A DNA stretch of 64,000 nt from Bacillota bacterium (GCA_017460805.1 JAFUAF010000047.1:50346-114345); one strand, 5' to 3'. Positions 18,014-27,502 are shown, numbered from the stretch's first letter. The notes: generated from the letters alone by a model not told the origin. Numbers and translations are program-made.

Positions 18014-20242
18014 TTATTTAGCCTCTGTTTCTGTTTCTGTTTCTTTTTCCGTTTCTGTTTCTTTTTCTGCTTCAGCTTTTGCTTCTGCCTCTGCCTTTTC
18101 AGCTTCGTCAGCTGCGATTTCCTCTTCGGACTTGGTGTTAAGTGCCTCTGTGTAGGATGCGTCTTCATAAGCAGCATCTTCATAAGCGGGAACTTCTACG
18201 CCAGCTTCCATAGATTCTTCTTCGCCGTCAAGAGCTTCTTCAACAGCTTCCTTGGAAACTGCCTTTGTTGCGTTTACTACGTTGAACATAATAACAGCAA
18301 CTTCTGCTCTTGTGATGTTTACGTTAGGATTGATAACGCCGTTAGCGCCGTTTACAATACCGTTTTCTACAAGGTATGCAACATAAGGTCTTGCCCATAC
18401 AGGGATAGAAGCCTCATCGCCAAACTGTGCAAGAACGCTCTCGTCAGCTGTGATGTCAAGGCCTGTAACCTTAAGTGCGTTAGCAACCATTACCATAAGC
18501 TCTGCTCTTGTGCAGAAGTTTTCGGGACCGAAGTTACCGTCACCGTAACCGTTAACAACGCCTGCTTCCTTAGCAAGACCTACAGGATTGTAGTAGTACT
18601 TGCCTGCTGCAACGTCGTCAAAGTTATCGGTTGCCGTACCCTCAAGACCGAGTACATTTACAAGAATGATAGCGAAATCAGCTCTCTTGCAGCTTGCATC
18701 GGGAGCGAAAGTTCTGTCGCCCTGGCCGTTGATTATGCCAAGTTCTGCAAGTGAATTGATAGCTTCTGCTGCCCAAGGCTTGGATGCGATATCATCGAAG
18801 AAGTCTTCCGAGCTTGAGCTGTTGTTGTAGGATACATAAGTTGTAGCTTCTGTAGCCTTCTCTGTTGCAGTCTCTGTATCGTCGTTGGTAGTCTTCTCTG
18901 TTGTCTCTTCAGCCTCTGTTGTTGATTTAGAAGATTTCTTTGAAGAGCTGCTGCTTGAAGCTGCGGATGATGAAGAACCACCGCCGCCACCGCTGCTTCT
19001 GCGTACTGTTGTTACTTCCGCAACAGTAGTAGCCTGAGTTGTGGGAGCTGCTGTTGTAGGAGCTGTTGTTGTGTCAGAAGAAGGTGCAGGTGCAGCTGTT
19101 GTAGCTTCTGTAGCCTTTTCTGTTGTAGGAGCTGTTGTTGTAGCTGCCTTTGTTGTAGCTTCTGTAGCTTTTTCTGTTGTAGGAGCTGTTGTTGTAGCTG
19201 CCTTTGTTGTAGCTTCTGTAGCTTTTTCTGTTGTAGGAGCTGCTGTTGTAGCTTCCTTTGTTGTAGCTTCTGTAGTTTTTTCTGTTGTGGGAGCTGCTGT
19301 TGTAGCTTCCTTTGTTGTAGCTTCGGCTGTTGTAGCCTCTGTTGTTTCTTCCTTAACTGTTGTTGCTTCGGAAGTCGTTGTTTCGATCTCGGCTGCGCCT
19401 ACAGAAATCTTGTTAGGATAGTTTTCTGTGGGGATAGGTTCTGCATTTGCATCGGAACCGCTGCCCGACATAGGCGGATAACCAAACTTAACAACTTCGA
19501 TAGAAAGGTCTGCATTACCTTCGCCGATAACATCAAATGTCATCGAGAAGAGTTTGCCGTCGCCTTCAACGGGTTTAAGGTAGTTGTTTGAATCAACATA
19601 GCTTTCGGGAACCATACCTGCAAGCTTTACCTTGCCAAGTTCGCCGGCTGTCTTTGTGCCGTCTGCGCTTGTGCCCGAATAGTCGCCCGTTGAATCGGTG
19701 GGTACATAAGCTATCTGTGCGTTGATCTTGTCGTTTGAAAAGAAAGCAGACTTAACATCCACGCCAAGTGCTTCAAGGTAGTATGTATATGTTACATAGC
19801 TGCCAAGATCAGCCTGACCCTTAGGTATATTACCGCTCTTTGCTCTGATAACGTCGGGGTTATACTTTACAAAGAATGTTGCCGATGAAAAACCGGGGTT
19901 CTGCTTAAGATAAAAATCAATGTTTACCGTGCTGCCTTTAAGCTCGGGAGAGATCACCTCGTTGTTTGTATTATCCTGACCCTCGATAACGGGCTGGATA
20001 TACATGATACCTTTCTGCATCTCAAACGGTGCCTCTTCCTGTACGCTTACAGCTGAAGCAGTTTTTACCTTTCTTTCGACACTTACGGCAGATTCACTTT
20101 CTGTAACATCGGTAACCTCTGTTACAACAGCTTCATCAAGAACCGATTCCTCGCCTGCAAACACATTGCTTGTGAGTACGCTTGAAAGAAGCATACTTGT
20201 AGCAACAATACCGCTTACAAGTCTTTTGGTCGTCTTTTTCAC
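18014..20242 (-). CDS. S-layer-anchored scaffoldin-like protein (cohesin-like + 3 SLH)
   Basis: A 742-residue surface protein. Signal peptide 1-30. A cohesin-like domain lies at about 78-255 (GSTVNIDFYLKQNPGFSSAT, FFVKYNPDVI, GKLFSMTFDVIGEGNADLSI). Thr-rich linker 288-415 includes four 18-residue repeats (309-380), then a Gly/Ser hinge. Three SLH domains (480-530, 539-592, 605-657) bind cell-wall polysaccharide. The tail is Glu/Ala-rich and acidic. If the cohesin call is right it would hold dockerin-bearing proteins on the wall; two such proteins lie in this window (10485, 61240). Promoter 20321-20349 and terminator 17977 make it a single-gene unit. Confidence 0.82.
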   Translation of the reverse strand: MKKTTKRLVSGIVATSMLLSSVLTSNVFAGEESVLDEAVVTEVTDVTESESAVSVERKVKTASAVSVQEEAPFEMQKGIMYIQPVIEGQDNTNNEVISPELKGSTVNIDFYLKQNPGFSSATFFVKYNPDVIRAKSGNIPKGQADLGSYVTYTYYLEALGVDVKSAFFSNDKINAQIAYVPTDSTGDYSGTSADGTKTAGELGKVKLAGMVPESYVDSNNYLKPVEGDGKLFSMTFDVIGEGNADLSIEVVKFGYPPMSGSGSDANAEPIPTENYPNKISVGAAEIETTTSEATTVKEETTEATTAEATTKEATTAAPTTEKTTEATTKEATTAAPTTEKATEATTKAATTTAPTTEKATEATTKAATTTAPTTEKATEATTAAPAPSSDTTTAPTTAAPTTQATTVAEVTTVRRSSGGGGGSSSSAASSSSSSKKSSKSTTEAEETTEKTTNDDTETATEKATEATTYVSYNNSSSSEDFFDDIASKPWAAEAINSLAELGIINGQGDRTFAPDASCKRADFAIILVNVLGLEGTATDNFDDVAAGKYYYNPVGLAKEAGVVNGYGDGNFGPENFCTRAELMVMVANALKVTGLDITADESVLAQFGDEASIPVWARPYVAYLVENGIVNGANGVINPNVNITRAEVAVIMFNVVNATKAVSKEAVEEALDGEEESMEAGVEVPAYEDAAYEDASYTEALNTKSEEEIAADEAEKAEAEAKAEAEKETETEKETETETEAK
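19103..19318. repeat. Four 54-bp tandem repeats coding the Thr-rich linker
   Basis: In-frame repeats of 18 codons (TTK-E/A-ATT-A/T-APTTEK-A/T-TEA) inside the SLH gene. Such repeats vary in number by slippage and change linker length. The Thr content suggests O-glycosylation. Confidence 0.85.
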
Positions 20243-20320
20243 TTTTTTTCCTCCTTTTTTAATTTTTTATGCAAATGATGAGAACGTGCAATTTATCATC
20301 CTTTACACTTCTTCAATATG

Positions 20321-20349
20321 ATTATATAATTTTTATCCTCAAAAGTCAA
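20321..20349 (-). promoter_or_regulatory. Promoter of the SLH/cohesin gene
   Basis: On the minus strand TTGACT (20344-20349), 17 nt, TATAAT (20321-20326). Confidence 0.8.
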
Positions 20350-20422
20350 TTTATTTTGCAAAATTTTATTGAATTTTAATTGGGTTTTAAACTTAAAATA
20401 AGCCATTTCCCATATATAGTGC

Positions 20423-20893
20423 TTACAGTTCCTGAACGCCGCCTATCTTGAGTCCCGTATGATGTTCCTCTTCGGCGGGAGCTTCGTCTTTTGTTATGAT
20501 AACGGTCTTTGTCTCGCCGTCCCATGAAACTTCCGCACCTACCGCCTCGCCTATAGCACGCAGGGGAAGCATAAAGCGGTCGTCAATTATCTGCTGAGGC
20601 ACTTCGGGAGTGATCTCCTCGCCGTCAACGGTAAATACCGTGCTGCCGCTTTGGATAACAACAGTCTTTTCGCCCGAAAGTGTGGCTGTCTTTGTTTCGG
20701 CATCCCATTCTACCGTGTAGCCAAGTTCCTCAAATACGCCGCGGACGGGTACAAGAGTTCTGGACTCCACAATAACGCCCGTTGCCTCGATAGTGCCGCC
20801 GTTTACACTGACACCAATGCCGTCCGCAAACGCGCTTACACTTGCACCGATCGTCATTGCCGCAGCTAAAACCGCAAAAATCGTCTTTTTCAT
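20423..20893 (-). CDS. Small secreted stalk-domain protein
   Basis: A 156-residue exported protein with signal peptide MKKTIFAVLAAAMTIGASVSAFA. It is essentially one stalk (copper-amine-oxidase N-terminal-like) domain with two half motifs: ESRTLVPVRGVFEELGYTV..WDAETKTATL and DDRFMLPLRAIGEAVGAEV..WDGETKTVII. Its ATG overlaps the murG stop by 4 bp, so it is translationally coupled to murG. Closely alike to the gene at 60091. A surface or wall role is inferred. Confidence 0.85.
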   Translation of the reverse strand: MKKTIFAVLAAAMTIGASVSAFADGIGVSVNGGTIEATGVIVESRTLVPVRGVFEELGYTVEWDAETKTATLSGEKTVVIQSGSTVFTVDGEEITPEVPQQIIDDRFMLPLRAIGEAVGAEVSWDGETKTVIITKDEAPAEEEHHTGLKIGGVQEL

Positions 20894-21975
20894 TTTTTAT
20901 CCTCCTTGTTTTTGACCGCATTTTCGATCTCGCGCAGCACTGCACTTACGCCGTCGGCACCGCCCGAATTCTTCATTGCGTTAATATACTTTTCTCTGTT
21001 ATTATACAGCATATTCACTTTATTGACAAGTGTTTTCCCGTCAAGTTCCTCTTCTTCTATCACCTCGGCAAAGCCCTGGGCTTTGAAAGAATTGGCATTT
21101 AATATCTGGTCGCCGCGGCTTGCTCTTTTGGAAAGCGGCACAAGCAGCATAGGCTTGTTAAGCGCCATAAATTCACTTATTGCATTTGCCCCCGCGCGCG
21201 AAAGCACCACATCACTTGCCGCAAGCAGATCGCGAAGTTCCTTGTTGACATACTCAAACTGTCTGTAGTCCTTTATATGCTCAAGCGAACTGTCAAGATT
21301 TCCCTTGCCCCGCAAATGCACCACATAGAAAGTGTCCGTCAGTTCTTCCGCAACCTCTTTTACCGCATCGTTTATAACGACCGAGCCAAGCGACCCGCCC
21401 ATTATAAGCAGCACGGGCTTTTTATCTCCGAAGCCGCAGAATTCGCGCCCCATCTGCGCGCTGCCCTTAAACAGCTCCTCGCGTATAGGGGTACCCGTAT
21501 ACACGCCCTTGCCGCCCTTTATGCACTCAACGGCCTCGGGAAAAGTTGTGCAGACCTTTTTTGCAAAAGGCGCAGCCAGCTTATTTGCAAGCCCCGGGGT
21601 CATATCCGATTCATGCGCCACAAAAGGCACACGGTTCAAAAATGCACCTACGGCAACAGGTACGGCCACAAAACCGCCTTTTGAGAAAATGACCTTCGGC
21701 CTTTCCTTGGCAATTATGACGATGGCCTGAAAAATACCCGCTATAACGCGGAAAATATCGCTGAAATTCTTCCAATCGAAATAACGTCTCAGTTTGCCGC
21801 TGCTTATTGGATAATACTTTACGCCCGCGCCCTCTATAAGTTCCTTTTCTATGCCTGTTTTGCTCCCTATATATACTATATCCCAGCCGTCTTTTCTGAG
21901 TCTTGGCAAAAGTGCAAGATTGGGGGTAACATGACCTGCCGTGCCGCCGCCCGTAAGGATAATTTTTTTTGACAT
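20890..21975 (-). CDS. murG: UDP-GlcNAc--lipid I transferase
   Basis: Glycosyltransferase that adds GlcNAc to lipid I on the inner face of the membrane to make lipid II. The 361 residues show GGGTAGHVTPNLAL (N-terminal G-loop), FSKGGFVAVPV, the acceptor-site HESDMTPGLANK, the donor-site GGSLGS, and SRAGANAISEF. It stands apart from the usual mur/fts cluster. murC is in this window at 33404, also outside that cluster. Confidence 0.97.
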   Translation of the reverse strand: MSKKIILTGGGTAGHVTPNLALLPRLRKDGWDIVYIGSKTGIEKELIEGAGVKYYPISSGKLRRYFDWKNFSDIFRVIAGIFQAIVIIAKERPKVIFSKGGFVAVPVAVGAFLNRVPFVAHESDMTPGLANKLAAPFAKKVCTTFPEAVECIKGGKGVYTGTPIREELFKGSAQMGREFCGFGDKKPVLLIMGGSLGSVVINDAVKEVAEELTDTFYVVHLRGKGNLDSSLEHIKDYRQFEYVNKELRDLLAASDVVLSRAGANAISEFMALNKPMLLVPLSKRASRGDQILNANSFKAQGFAEVIEEEELDGKTLVNKVNMLYNNREKYINAMKNSGGADGVSAVLREIENAVKNKEDKK

Positions 21976-22018
21976 TTCAATTACCTCTTTTGATATTTCT
22001 ATATTTTATAGCCAATGT

Positions 22019-22059
22019 TCAAAAAAAATGATACGGATAAAAACTTTTACCCGTATCAG
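22019..22059 (-). terminator. Terminator after the DUF1292 gene
   Basis: On the minus strand GATACGG-G-TAAAA...TTTTA-T-CCGTATC followed by ATTTTTTTT. Confidence 0.85.
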
Positions 22060-22064
22060 ATATA

Positions 22065-22394
22065 TTATTCCTCGTTGAAGGATTCTTCCATTTCCTCGTC
22101 CATTTCCTCGTCTTCGTAGAAAAGGTCAAAGAATGTGTCGCTGACTTTTTCATACTCCTCGTCACTTTCAATGTTCAAAAGCTCAAATTCGTCATTTTCA
22201 CCCTCAACATAGCGGTAAACAAGGACTTCTTCGTCATCCTCGGGCAAAAGGGCGATATACTCCGTATCATCCACTTCAAAAACGCCCAGCACGTCACACA
22301 CAAGCTCGCTGTCATCATCAAGGACAAGCGTCATTTTGTTTGTGTCCTGCTCACAGCCGCAGTCGCAGCCCTGTTCATGTATCTCATTGCTCAT
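22065..22394 (-). CDS. DUF1292 acidic protein (YrzB family)
   Basis: A 109-residue, strongly acidic cytoplasmic protein with the DUF1292 core (MTLVLDDDSELVCDVLGVFE, then DTEYIALLPEDDEEVLVYRY). A Cys-rich N-terminus (CDCGCEQ) could bind metal. In many Firmicutes the relative sits near ruvX/alaS; here it follows the foldase gene. Function unknown. Confidence 0.88.
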   Translation of the reverse strand: MSNEIHEQGCDCGCEQDTNKMTLVLDDDSELVCDVLGVFEVDDTEYIALLPEDDEEVLVYRYVEGENDEFELLNIESDEEYEKVSDTFFDLFYEDEEMDEEMEESFNEE

Positions 22395-22410
22395 AAAGAC
22401 CCCTCCTTTT

Positions 22411-23535
22411 TTACTGTACTTCGGTCGGCTCGGCTTCCTGCACGGGCTGTTCTTCCGCCTGTGTCTGTTCCTCGGCCGGAGCAGCCGTTCCGCCCTCCGT
22501 ATTTATAGTCACACCGTCCCAAACGGCAGTATTTCTCTTGATCTCCGCAGAATTTACCCAACTGTCGTTTTGTGCCTGGTAGATCTCCTCTTTCTTTTCG
22601 CGGATATATTCTTCTTCCATTTCGGCGGAAACACTGTCCATATCGCTCTGATAAACTTCTTTTGCATAGAAAATGTAGTAGCCGCCGTTATACTCTATGA
22701 TATCCGTATATTCGCCTTTGTTCAGCGCATATATCATCGAGCGCACAGACTCGTCATACATATCATCGCTGAGTACAAATTCACGCCTGTCGGGATCCTC
22801 GGAATAATCGTACTGTACCGCCGCAAACTGCTCGCCTTTTTTAAGCAGCGCATAGGCCTTGTCTATTCTTTCCTTGCCTTTAAGGCTGATCTCTTTTTTA
22901 ATGGTGTTTGAAAACTCGTCTATAGCGGGTTCCTCGCCCTCGGGCGGAGCCGCATTAGGGTCGGAGTTTACATAAATGGCCTTTACGGTCACATTTTTGT
23001 ACATAGAAATATTTTTGTTGTAACTATCCTGAAGATAGTTGTTGAATTCCTGTCGGTTTATCTCATAACTTCCCGTTACGGCATCATAAACCTGTGACTG
23101 AACAAGACCGTCACGGATTATGTTTTTGCAAATGTCGAGAGTAACGCCGCTGAGATCTATCCTGCCGATCGTATCGCCCTGAATGGACTCATAAAGTTCT
23201 TTTGCATCGGCATCGACCGAAGCTTCATCGACCGAAGTGTTGACACCCAGACTTGGGGCTTCCTCTACGGCAAGCTTTGCACGCAGGAGAGAATTGGCCG
23301 CATTCTGCTTTGCGACCTCGGGAGCGGAAACGCCGTCAAAATCAATATCCCAGATATCGCTGCCGCCCGTTTCCTCAAAAACCTTTACCTGCTCGTAAAG
23401 ATACACCATATATTCGTTTTTGTCTATTTTATTACCGTTTACACTTATTATCCAGCTGCCGCCTATATTGCTGCAGCCGCAAAAAGCTGTCAGCATAACA
23501 GCCGCCATAATACAAAATACAGCAAATCTTTTCAT
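22411..23535 (-). CDS. PrsA/SurA-like lipoprotein foldase (peptidyl-prolyl isomerase type)
   Basis: A 374-residue exported foldase. The start at ATG 23535 is preceded by AAGGTG. A lipoprotein signal ends at the lipobox-like AFCGC near residue 20. An N-terminal SurA-like helical part (KIDKNEYMVYLYEQ) is followed by a parvulin-like segment (about 240-310: ALLKKGEQFAAVQYDYSEDP, then MIYALNKGEYTDIIEYNGGYYIFYAKE). The tail is Glu/Gln/Pro-rich. It probably assists folding of secreted proteins outside the membrane. The canonical PpiC active site is only partly conserved, so it may be a pure chaperone. Confidence 0.85.
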   Translation of the reverse strand: MKRFAVFCIMAAVMLTAFCGCSNIGGSWIISVNGNKIDKNEYMVYLYEQVKVFEETGGSDIWDIDFDGVSAPEVAKQNAANSLLRAKLAVEEAPSLGVNTSVDEASVDADAKELYESIQGDTIGRIDLSGVTLDICKNIIRDGLVQSQVYDAVTGSYEINRQEFNNYLQDSYNKNISMYKNVTVKAIYVNSDPNAAPPEGEEPAIDEFSNTIKKEISLKGKERIDKAYALLKKGEQFAAVQYDYSEDPDRREFVLSDDMYDESVRSMIYALNKGEYTDIIEYNGGYYIFYAKEVYQSDMDSVSAEMEEEYIREKKEEIYQAQNDSWVNSAEIKRNTAVWDGVTINTEGGTAAPAEEQTQAEEQPVQEAEPTEVQ

Positions 23536-23659
23536 ATTTAATAACACCTTAAATAATACCTTTTTTGTATGCCTTTTCAGTTTCTGATATCATTATACAC
23601 CAATAAGGGGGGAAATAGCAAACAAAAAAGCATTATGTAATGATATTGTAACAATATTG

Positions 23660-24163
23660 TCAACTATCAAAAACACCGAGCGCCTTGCAGCGATAATAAC
23701 GCCTTACCACAGGCGGAGTGATACTGCCGCTTTCGGCAACAGCCTCAAATTCGGCGGGTGTTACCCATTTGGCTTCTTCGGTCTCGCCTTTTTGCAGGCG
23801 CAGGTCTTTAAGGTCAATATCACGCCTTACCATATACATATCCACAATAGCGCCCGTACCGCGGTTTTCGCCTATGTAAACAAGTTCCGACTCATCGGCC
23901 TCGATGCCCGTTTCCTCATACAGTTCGCGGACAGCCGCGTGCAGGCTTTCCTCTCCCGCAACAACAGAACCCGCAGTTATCTCCCACATGGCGGGATAGG
24001 GCTGTTTGTCGGCGCTTCGCAGGGTCAGCAGTATCTCGCCTTTGCTGTTTAAAGTCAGAATCGATACCGCGATATGGTATTCGCCGTGAGGAATGGGTTT
24101 TCCCCTTTTATGCAGTTTGTTAAGCGGACGTCTGTCCTTGTCGTAAAGATCCCATAACTCCAA
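23660..24163 (-). CDS. Nudix hydrolase (IDI-like)
   Basis: A 167-residue enzyme with a complete Nudix box (about residues 67-89: GSVVAGEESLHAAVRELYEE, then TGI). The N-terminus MELWDLYDKDRRPL is typical of the isopentenyl-diphosphate-isomerase-like Nudix group, which acts on nucleotide-type pyrophosphates. It lies 22 bp after ispF on the same strand, but true type I IPP isomerase residues are not evident. Substrate unknown. Confidence 0.87.
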   Translation of the reverse strand: MELWDLYDKDRRPLNKLHKRGKPIPHGEYHIAVSILTLNSKGEILLTLRSADKQPYPAMWEITAGSVVAGEESLHAAVRELYEETGIEADESELVYIGENRGTGAIVDMYMVRRDIDLKDLRLQKGETEEAKWVTPAEFEAVAESGSITPPVVRRYYRCKALGVFDS

Positions 24164-24185
24164 GTGAAAAACCCCCTTTCCACTC

Positions 24186-24659
24186 TTATTTCTCCAAAAG
24201 GCACACTGCTTTTGCCGCTATTCCCTCTTCACGGCCCGTAAAGCCCAGTTTTTCCTCTGTTGTGGCTTTTACGTTTACACAGTCGATATCTATATCCAAA
24301 ACCTCTGCTATATTTTTTTCCATAGCATCTATATGCGGGCGCATTTTGGGGCGCTGCGCAACTATGATGCTGTCTATATTCACAACTTTCCAGCCTTTTT
24401 TATCAAGTTCGCCTTTAACGTGTTTTAAAAGCAGTATGCTCGAAATGCCCTTGTACTGCGGGTCTGTGTCGGGAAAAAGCTTGCCTATATCGCCAAGTTT
24501 TGCCGCGCCGCAGAGTGCATCCATTATCGCATGGATAAGCACATCCGCATCCGAATGACCCAAAAGGCCCTTTTCATGCTCTATTTTTACACCGCCGACT
24601 ATCAGGTCACGCCCCTCGGTCAGCTGATGAACGTCATAACCAAGTCCGACACGAAACAT
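24186..24659 (-). CDS. ispF: 2-C-methyl-D-erythritol 2,4-cyclodiphosphate synthase
   Basis: MEP-pathway enzyme forming the cyclic diphosphate. With start ATG 24659 (AGGGGGGCGG upstream) the protein is 157 residues, the standard length. Metal ligands Asp9/His11 lie in GYDVHQL, a further His in [16 protein letters not shown], and the C-terminal [17 protein letters not shown] is diagnostic. It indicates isoprenoid synthesis by the MEP route. Confidence 0.97.
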   Translation of the reverse strand: MFRVGLGYDVHQLTEGRDLIVGGVKIEHEKGLLGHSDADVLIHAIMDALCGAAKLGDIGKLFPDTDPQYKGISSILLLKHVKGELDKKGWKVVNIDSIIVAQRPKMRPHIDAMEKNIAEVLDIDIDCVNVKATTEEKLGFTGREEGIAAKAVCLLEK

Positions 24660-24675
24660 AGCTTCCGCCCCCCTG

Positions 24676-25101
24676 TCAGTTAAGGTCATGCAGGCTTATT
24701 TTCATATCAAGCCATTTCTTTTTGGGGTCTGTCACTGTTCCAAGTGCTTCAAGCGTATCAAGTGCGGGGATAGTGCCCTTGTTTGCCATGTCCAAAACTA
24801 TAGAAACGGCATCGGCTTGTGTAAGGCCGCTCTTTGCGTATACCTTGTTCATATTGTGGTCGCCCTTGATGCTGAATTCCATTTTAAGACCGCCGTCTTT
24901 GTAGATAACAAAGGTGTCGCAGCCGTCCACGGGCTCGGGCGGTGTAAGAATAACAAACTCGTATATCTCGTCATCTATTCTCGATACGTAGCTTTCTATC
25001 TCGGCCTGACCGATGCCCGAAAACTTGTCAAGATCGGTCTCTGCGTGCCAGTTGTCGAAGCCCGCACCCTTTTTTTGTTTTAAAAAGTCGAATAATCCCA
25101 T
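24676..25101 (-). CDS. Hypothetical cytoplasmic protein
   Basis: A 141-residue soluble protein, family not recognised. It starts [12 protein letters not shown] like many small Firmicute proteins, and has an alpha/beta centre ([21 protein letters not shown]). It ends 16 bp before ispF and follows purD by 67 bp on the same strand, so it is probably part of that operon. Ribosome site AGGAGG upstream of ATG 25101. Confidence 0.75.
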   Translation of the reverse strand: MGLFDFLKQKKGAGFDNWHAETDLDKFSGIGQAEIESYVSRIDDEIYEFVILTPPEPVDGCDTFVIYKDGGLKMEFSIKGDHNMNKVYAKSGLTQADAVSIVLDMANKGTIPALDTLEALGTVTDPKKKWLDMKISLHDLN

Positions 25102-25168
25102 TTATTCATTCCTCCTATCTTTATATGCCAAAGGGGCTATTGAAAAAAGCGCAATACCCCCCATGTTT

Positions 25169-26434
25169 TCAGTATTTTTTGATGCCGATATCCCTGCGGA
25201 AGTGCGCATCTTTAAAACCCACCAGCTTAACACCGCTGTATGCTGTTTCAATAGCTTTGTCGAGGTTTTCGCCCCAACCCGTCACGCCGAGTACACGGCC
25301 GCCGTTTGTGACAAATTTGCCGTCCTTTAAGGCTGTGCCCGCGTGGAAGACATAGATATTTTCGGCTTTTGCAGCCTCGTCAAGACCACTTATCTCGTAA
25401 CCTTTTTTATAGCTTTCGGGATAGCCGCCGCTTGCAAGAATAACGCAGGCAGCCGCATTGTCATACCACTCGATATCCATTTTATCGAGTGTGCCGTCTA
25501 TGCAGGCTTCAAAAATGTCCAAAAGGTCGGTTTTAAGGCGCGGAAGCACCACCTGTGTCTCGGGGTCGCCGAAACGTGCGTTATATTCAATAACTCTCGG
25601 ACCTTTCTGCGTAAGCATAAGACCAAAGAAAATTATACCCTTGAAAGTTCTGCCCTCTTTGTTAAGGCCGTCAACCGTGGGTTTGAAGATGGTTTCCATA
25701 CATACTTTTGCTATATCGTCGGTATATACGCGGCTGGGCGAAAATGTACCCATACCGCCCGTGTTAAGACCCTCGTCATTGTCGTATGCGCGCTTGTGAT
25801 CCTGTGCGGATACCATAGGAACAACAGTCTTTCCGTCACAGAAAGAAAGCACGGATACCTCGGGACCCGTTAAAAATTCCTCGATAACGACTTTGTTGCC
25901 GCTGTCGCCGAATTTTTTGTCTACCATTATGGTTTTAAGACCCGCTTCGGCTTCGGCTAAATCGTTGCAGATAAGCACACCCTTGCCCAAAGCAAGGCCG
26001 TCGGCCTTTAAAACAACAGGGAAATCGCCCTTTTTAACATATTCCAAAGCGGCATCGTAATTGTCGAAAGTTTCATAGCCCGCTGTCGGGATATTGTACT
26101 TTTTCATAAGTTCCTTGCTGTATGCCTTGCTGCCCTCGATTATAGCCGCATTTTTACGCGGGCCGAATACGCGCAGTCCCGCCGCCTCAAACGCATCAAC
26201 GACACCCGCAACAAGGGGGTCGTCCATGCCGATAACGGTAAGGTCAATGGAATTTGACTTTGCAAAATCCACCAGCTTGTCTATCTCCATCGCACCGATA
26301 GGCACAAGTTCGGCCAGCTGACCGATGCCCGCATTACCCGGCGCACAGTATATCTTTTCGATTTTTTTGTTCTGAAGCAGCTTCCAGATTATGGCGTGTT
26401 CACGTCCGCCGCTGCCGACTACTAAAACTTTCAT
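25169..26434 (-). CDS. purD: Phosphoribosylamine--glycine ligase
   Basis: Second step of purine synthesis (GAR synthetase, ATP-grasp fold). The 421 residues begin with KVLVVGSGGREHAI; the start at ATG 26434 has AAGGAG 6 nt upstream. ATP-grasp segments are PVVLKADGLALGKGV, EEFLTGPEVSVLSFCDG and EYNARFGDPETQ. It is in the same strand run as purN and purM but separated from them by two small membrane-protein genes. Confidence 0.97.
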   Translation of the reverse strand: MKVLVVGSGGREHAIIWKLLQNKKIEKIYCAPGNAGIGQLAELVPIGAMEIDKLVDFAKSNSIDLTVIGMDDPLVAGVVDAFEAAGLRVFGPRKNAAIIEGSKAYSKELMKKYNIPTAGYETFDNYDAALEYVKKGDFPVVLKADGLALGKGVLICNDLAEAEAGLKTIMVDKKFGDSGNKVVIEEFLTGPEVSVLSFCDGKTVVPMVSAQDHKRAYDNDEGLNTGGMGTFSPSRVYTDDIAKVCMETIFKPTVDGLNKEGRTFKGIIFFGLMLTQKGPRVIEYNARFGDPETQVVLPRLKTDLLDIFEACIDGTLDKMDIEWYDNAAACVILASGGYPESYKKGYEISGLDEAAKAENIYVFHAGTALKDGKFVTNGGRVLGVTGWGENLDKAIETAYSGVKLVGFKDAHFRRDIGIKKY

Positions 26435-26444
26435 TTTTTTCTCC

Positions 26445-27035
26445 TTATAGTGCAAGGCTCGCCCGCACTTCCTTTAGTTTTTTTGAAATATCATCAAACT
26501 GCTTTTCATGCAGCGAATAATCAAGTACGCCAACAAAATGTTTTTTTGTTTTGCCGTTTTTGTTGTACAGAATATGAAGCCTGTAGGCGATTTTGAAGCG
26601 TCTGCGCCACCTCCGTATGTACCATACCGTTTCACTCTCAAAACGCTCAACATCCGACAGTTTTATCATCTTCTGCGGAATATAAACAAAATCTTTTCCT
26701 ATATATAAACGGCCGTTCAAAAACATTGCCGCATTATTTATATCGTTGTATATCTCGTCAATGCCGTATTCGCGTATCAGTTCCTCACACCTGCCGCGCG
26801 CAAGCTTGTTTTCCGCAGCCGAAGCCAATAAAGCCAGCAGACCTACGACCGCCCAGACGGGAGCAAGCAATCCAAAAACCAAACCATAAGCGGCATAGGG
26901 AGTTTGTTTAAGAATCACAGCCAAAACCGCAAATACAGCCGCAAGCCCCATAAACCACACAAAAAGCGAATTTTTAAAACAAGCGCCTTTTTGTATTTTC
27001 AGTTTTGTAAAGATCTCTTCATACCTGTCCGTCAT
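26445..27035 (-). CDS. Hypothetical two-helix membrane protein
   Basis: A 196-residue protein with two membrane helices (about 27-45 and 48-70) and a basic cytoplasmic C-terminal part rich in Trp/Arg (SETVWYIRRWRRRFKIAYRL), somewhat like PH-type membrane domains. It ends 10 bp before purD. Not recognised as a purine gene. Confidence 0.7.
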   Translation of the reverse strand: MTDRYEEIFTKLKIQKGACFKNSLFVWFMGLAAVFAVLAVILKQTPYAAYGLVFGLLAPVWAVVGLLALLASAAENKLARGRCEELIREYGIDEIYNDINNAAMFLNGRLYIGKDFVYIPQKMIKLSDVERFESETVWYIRRWRRRFKIAYRLHILYNKNGKTKKHFVGVLDYSLHEKQFDDISKKLKEVRASLAL

Positions 27036-27097
27036 TTTTTCATATCCTTTTGCATTGCCGAAAAATCGGCTTTCATCAGACGAGTATACTAAAAATA

Positions 27098-27469
27098 TCA
27101 GCTTTTTAGGAGTATCGCTATCATACTTATTGTAAATACAACAGCCACAGCCGCAAAAAACATAATACCATTGGTTATGCCTTTCGATGTAAATATGTGG
27201 ATCAAAAAGCCCAACATAGCATCCACAAGGATGATCGTAGATACGATAATGATCCTCATGCTCTTCGTGCGCTTCTCTTTTTCCTCTATCCTGCGTATTT
27301 CTCTTTGGGCAATATATTCCTCATAGATCGACATATCGTTGAACGCCTGCGCCTTTTGGAGCATAAGCTTTTCTTCCTCTATCTCGTTTCGCTTTCGAAG
27401 TTCTTTGTTTGTCGATTCTACCGCACCGATAAGCAGCCAATCGGTATTATCAATTCTGTTATCGGACAT
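27098..27469 (-). CDS. Hypothetical coiled-coil membrane protein
   Basis: A 123-residue protein with a charged N-terminal coiled coil (STNKELRKRNEIEEEKLMLQ) and two C-terminal membrane helices (IIIVSTIILVDAMLGFLI and MFFAAVAVVFTISMIAIL). ATG 27469 is chosen for GGAG 8 nt upstream. It lies between purN and purD. Family not recognised. Confidence 0.7.
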   Translation of the reverse strand: MSDNRIDNTDWLLIGAVESTNKELRKRNEIEEEKLMLQKAQAFNDMSIYEEYIAQREIRRIEEKEKRTKSMRIIIVSTIILVDAMLGFLIHIFTSKGITNGIMFFAAVAVVFTISMIAILLKS

Positions 27470-27502
27470 ATACCTCACTCCCCGCCGATATACACAGCCT
27501 TT

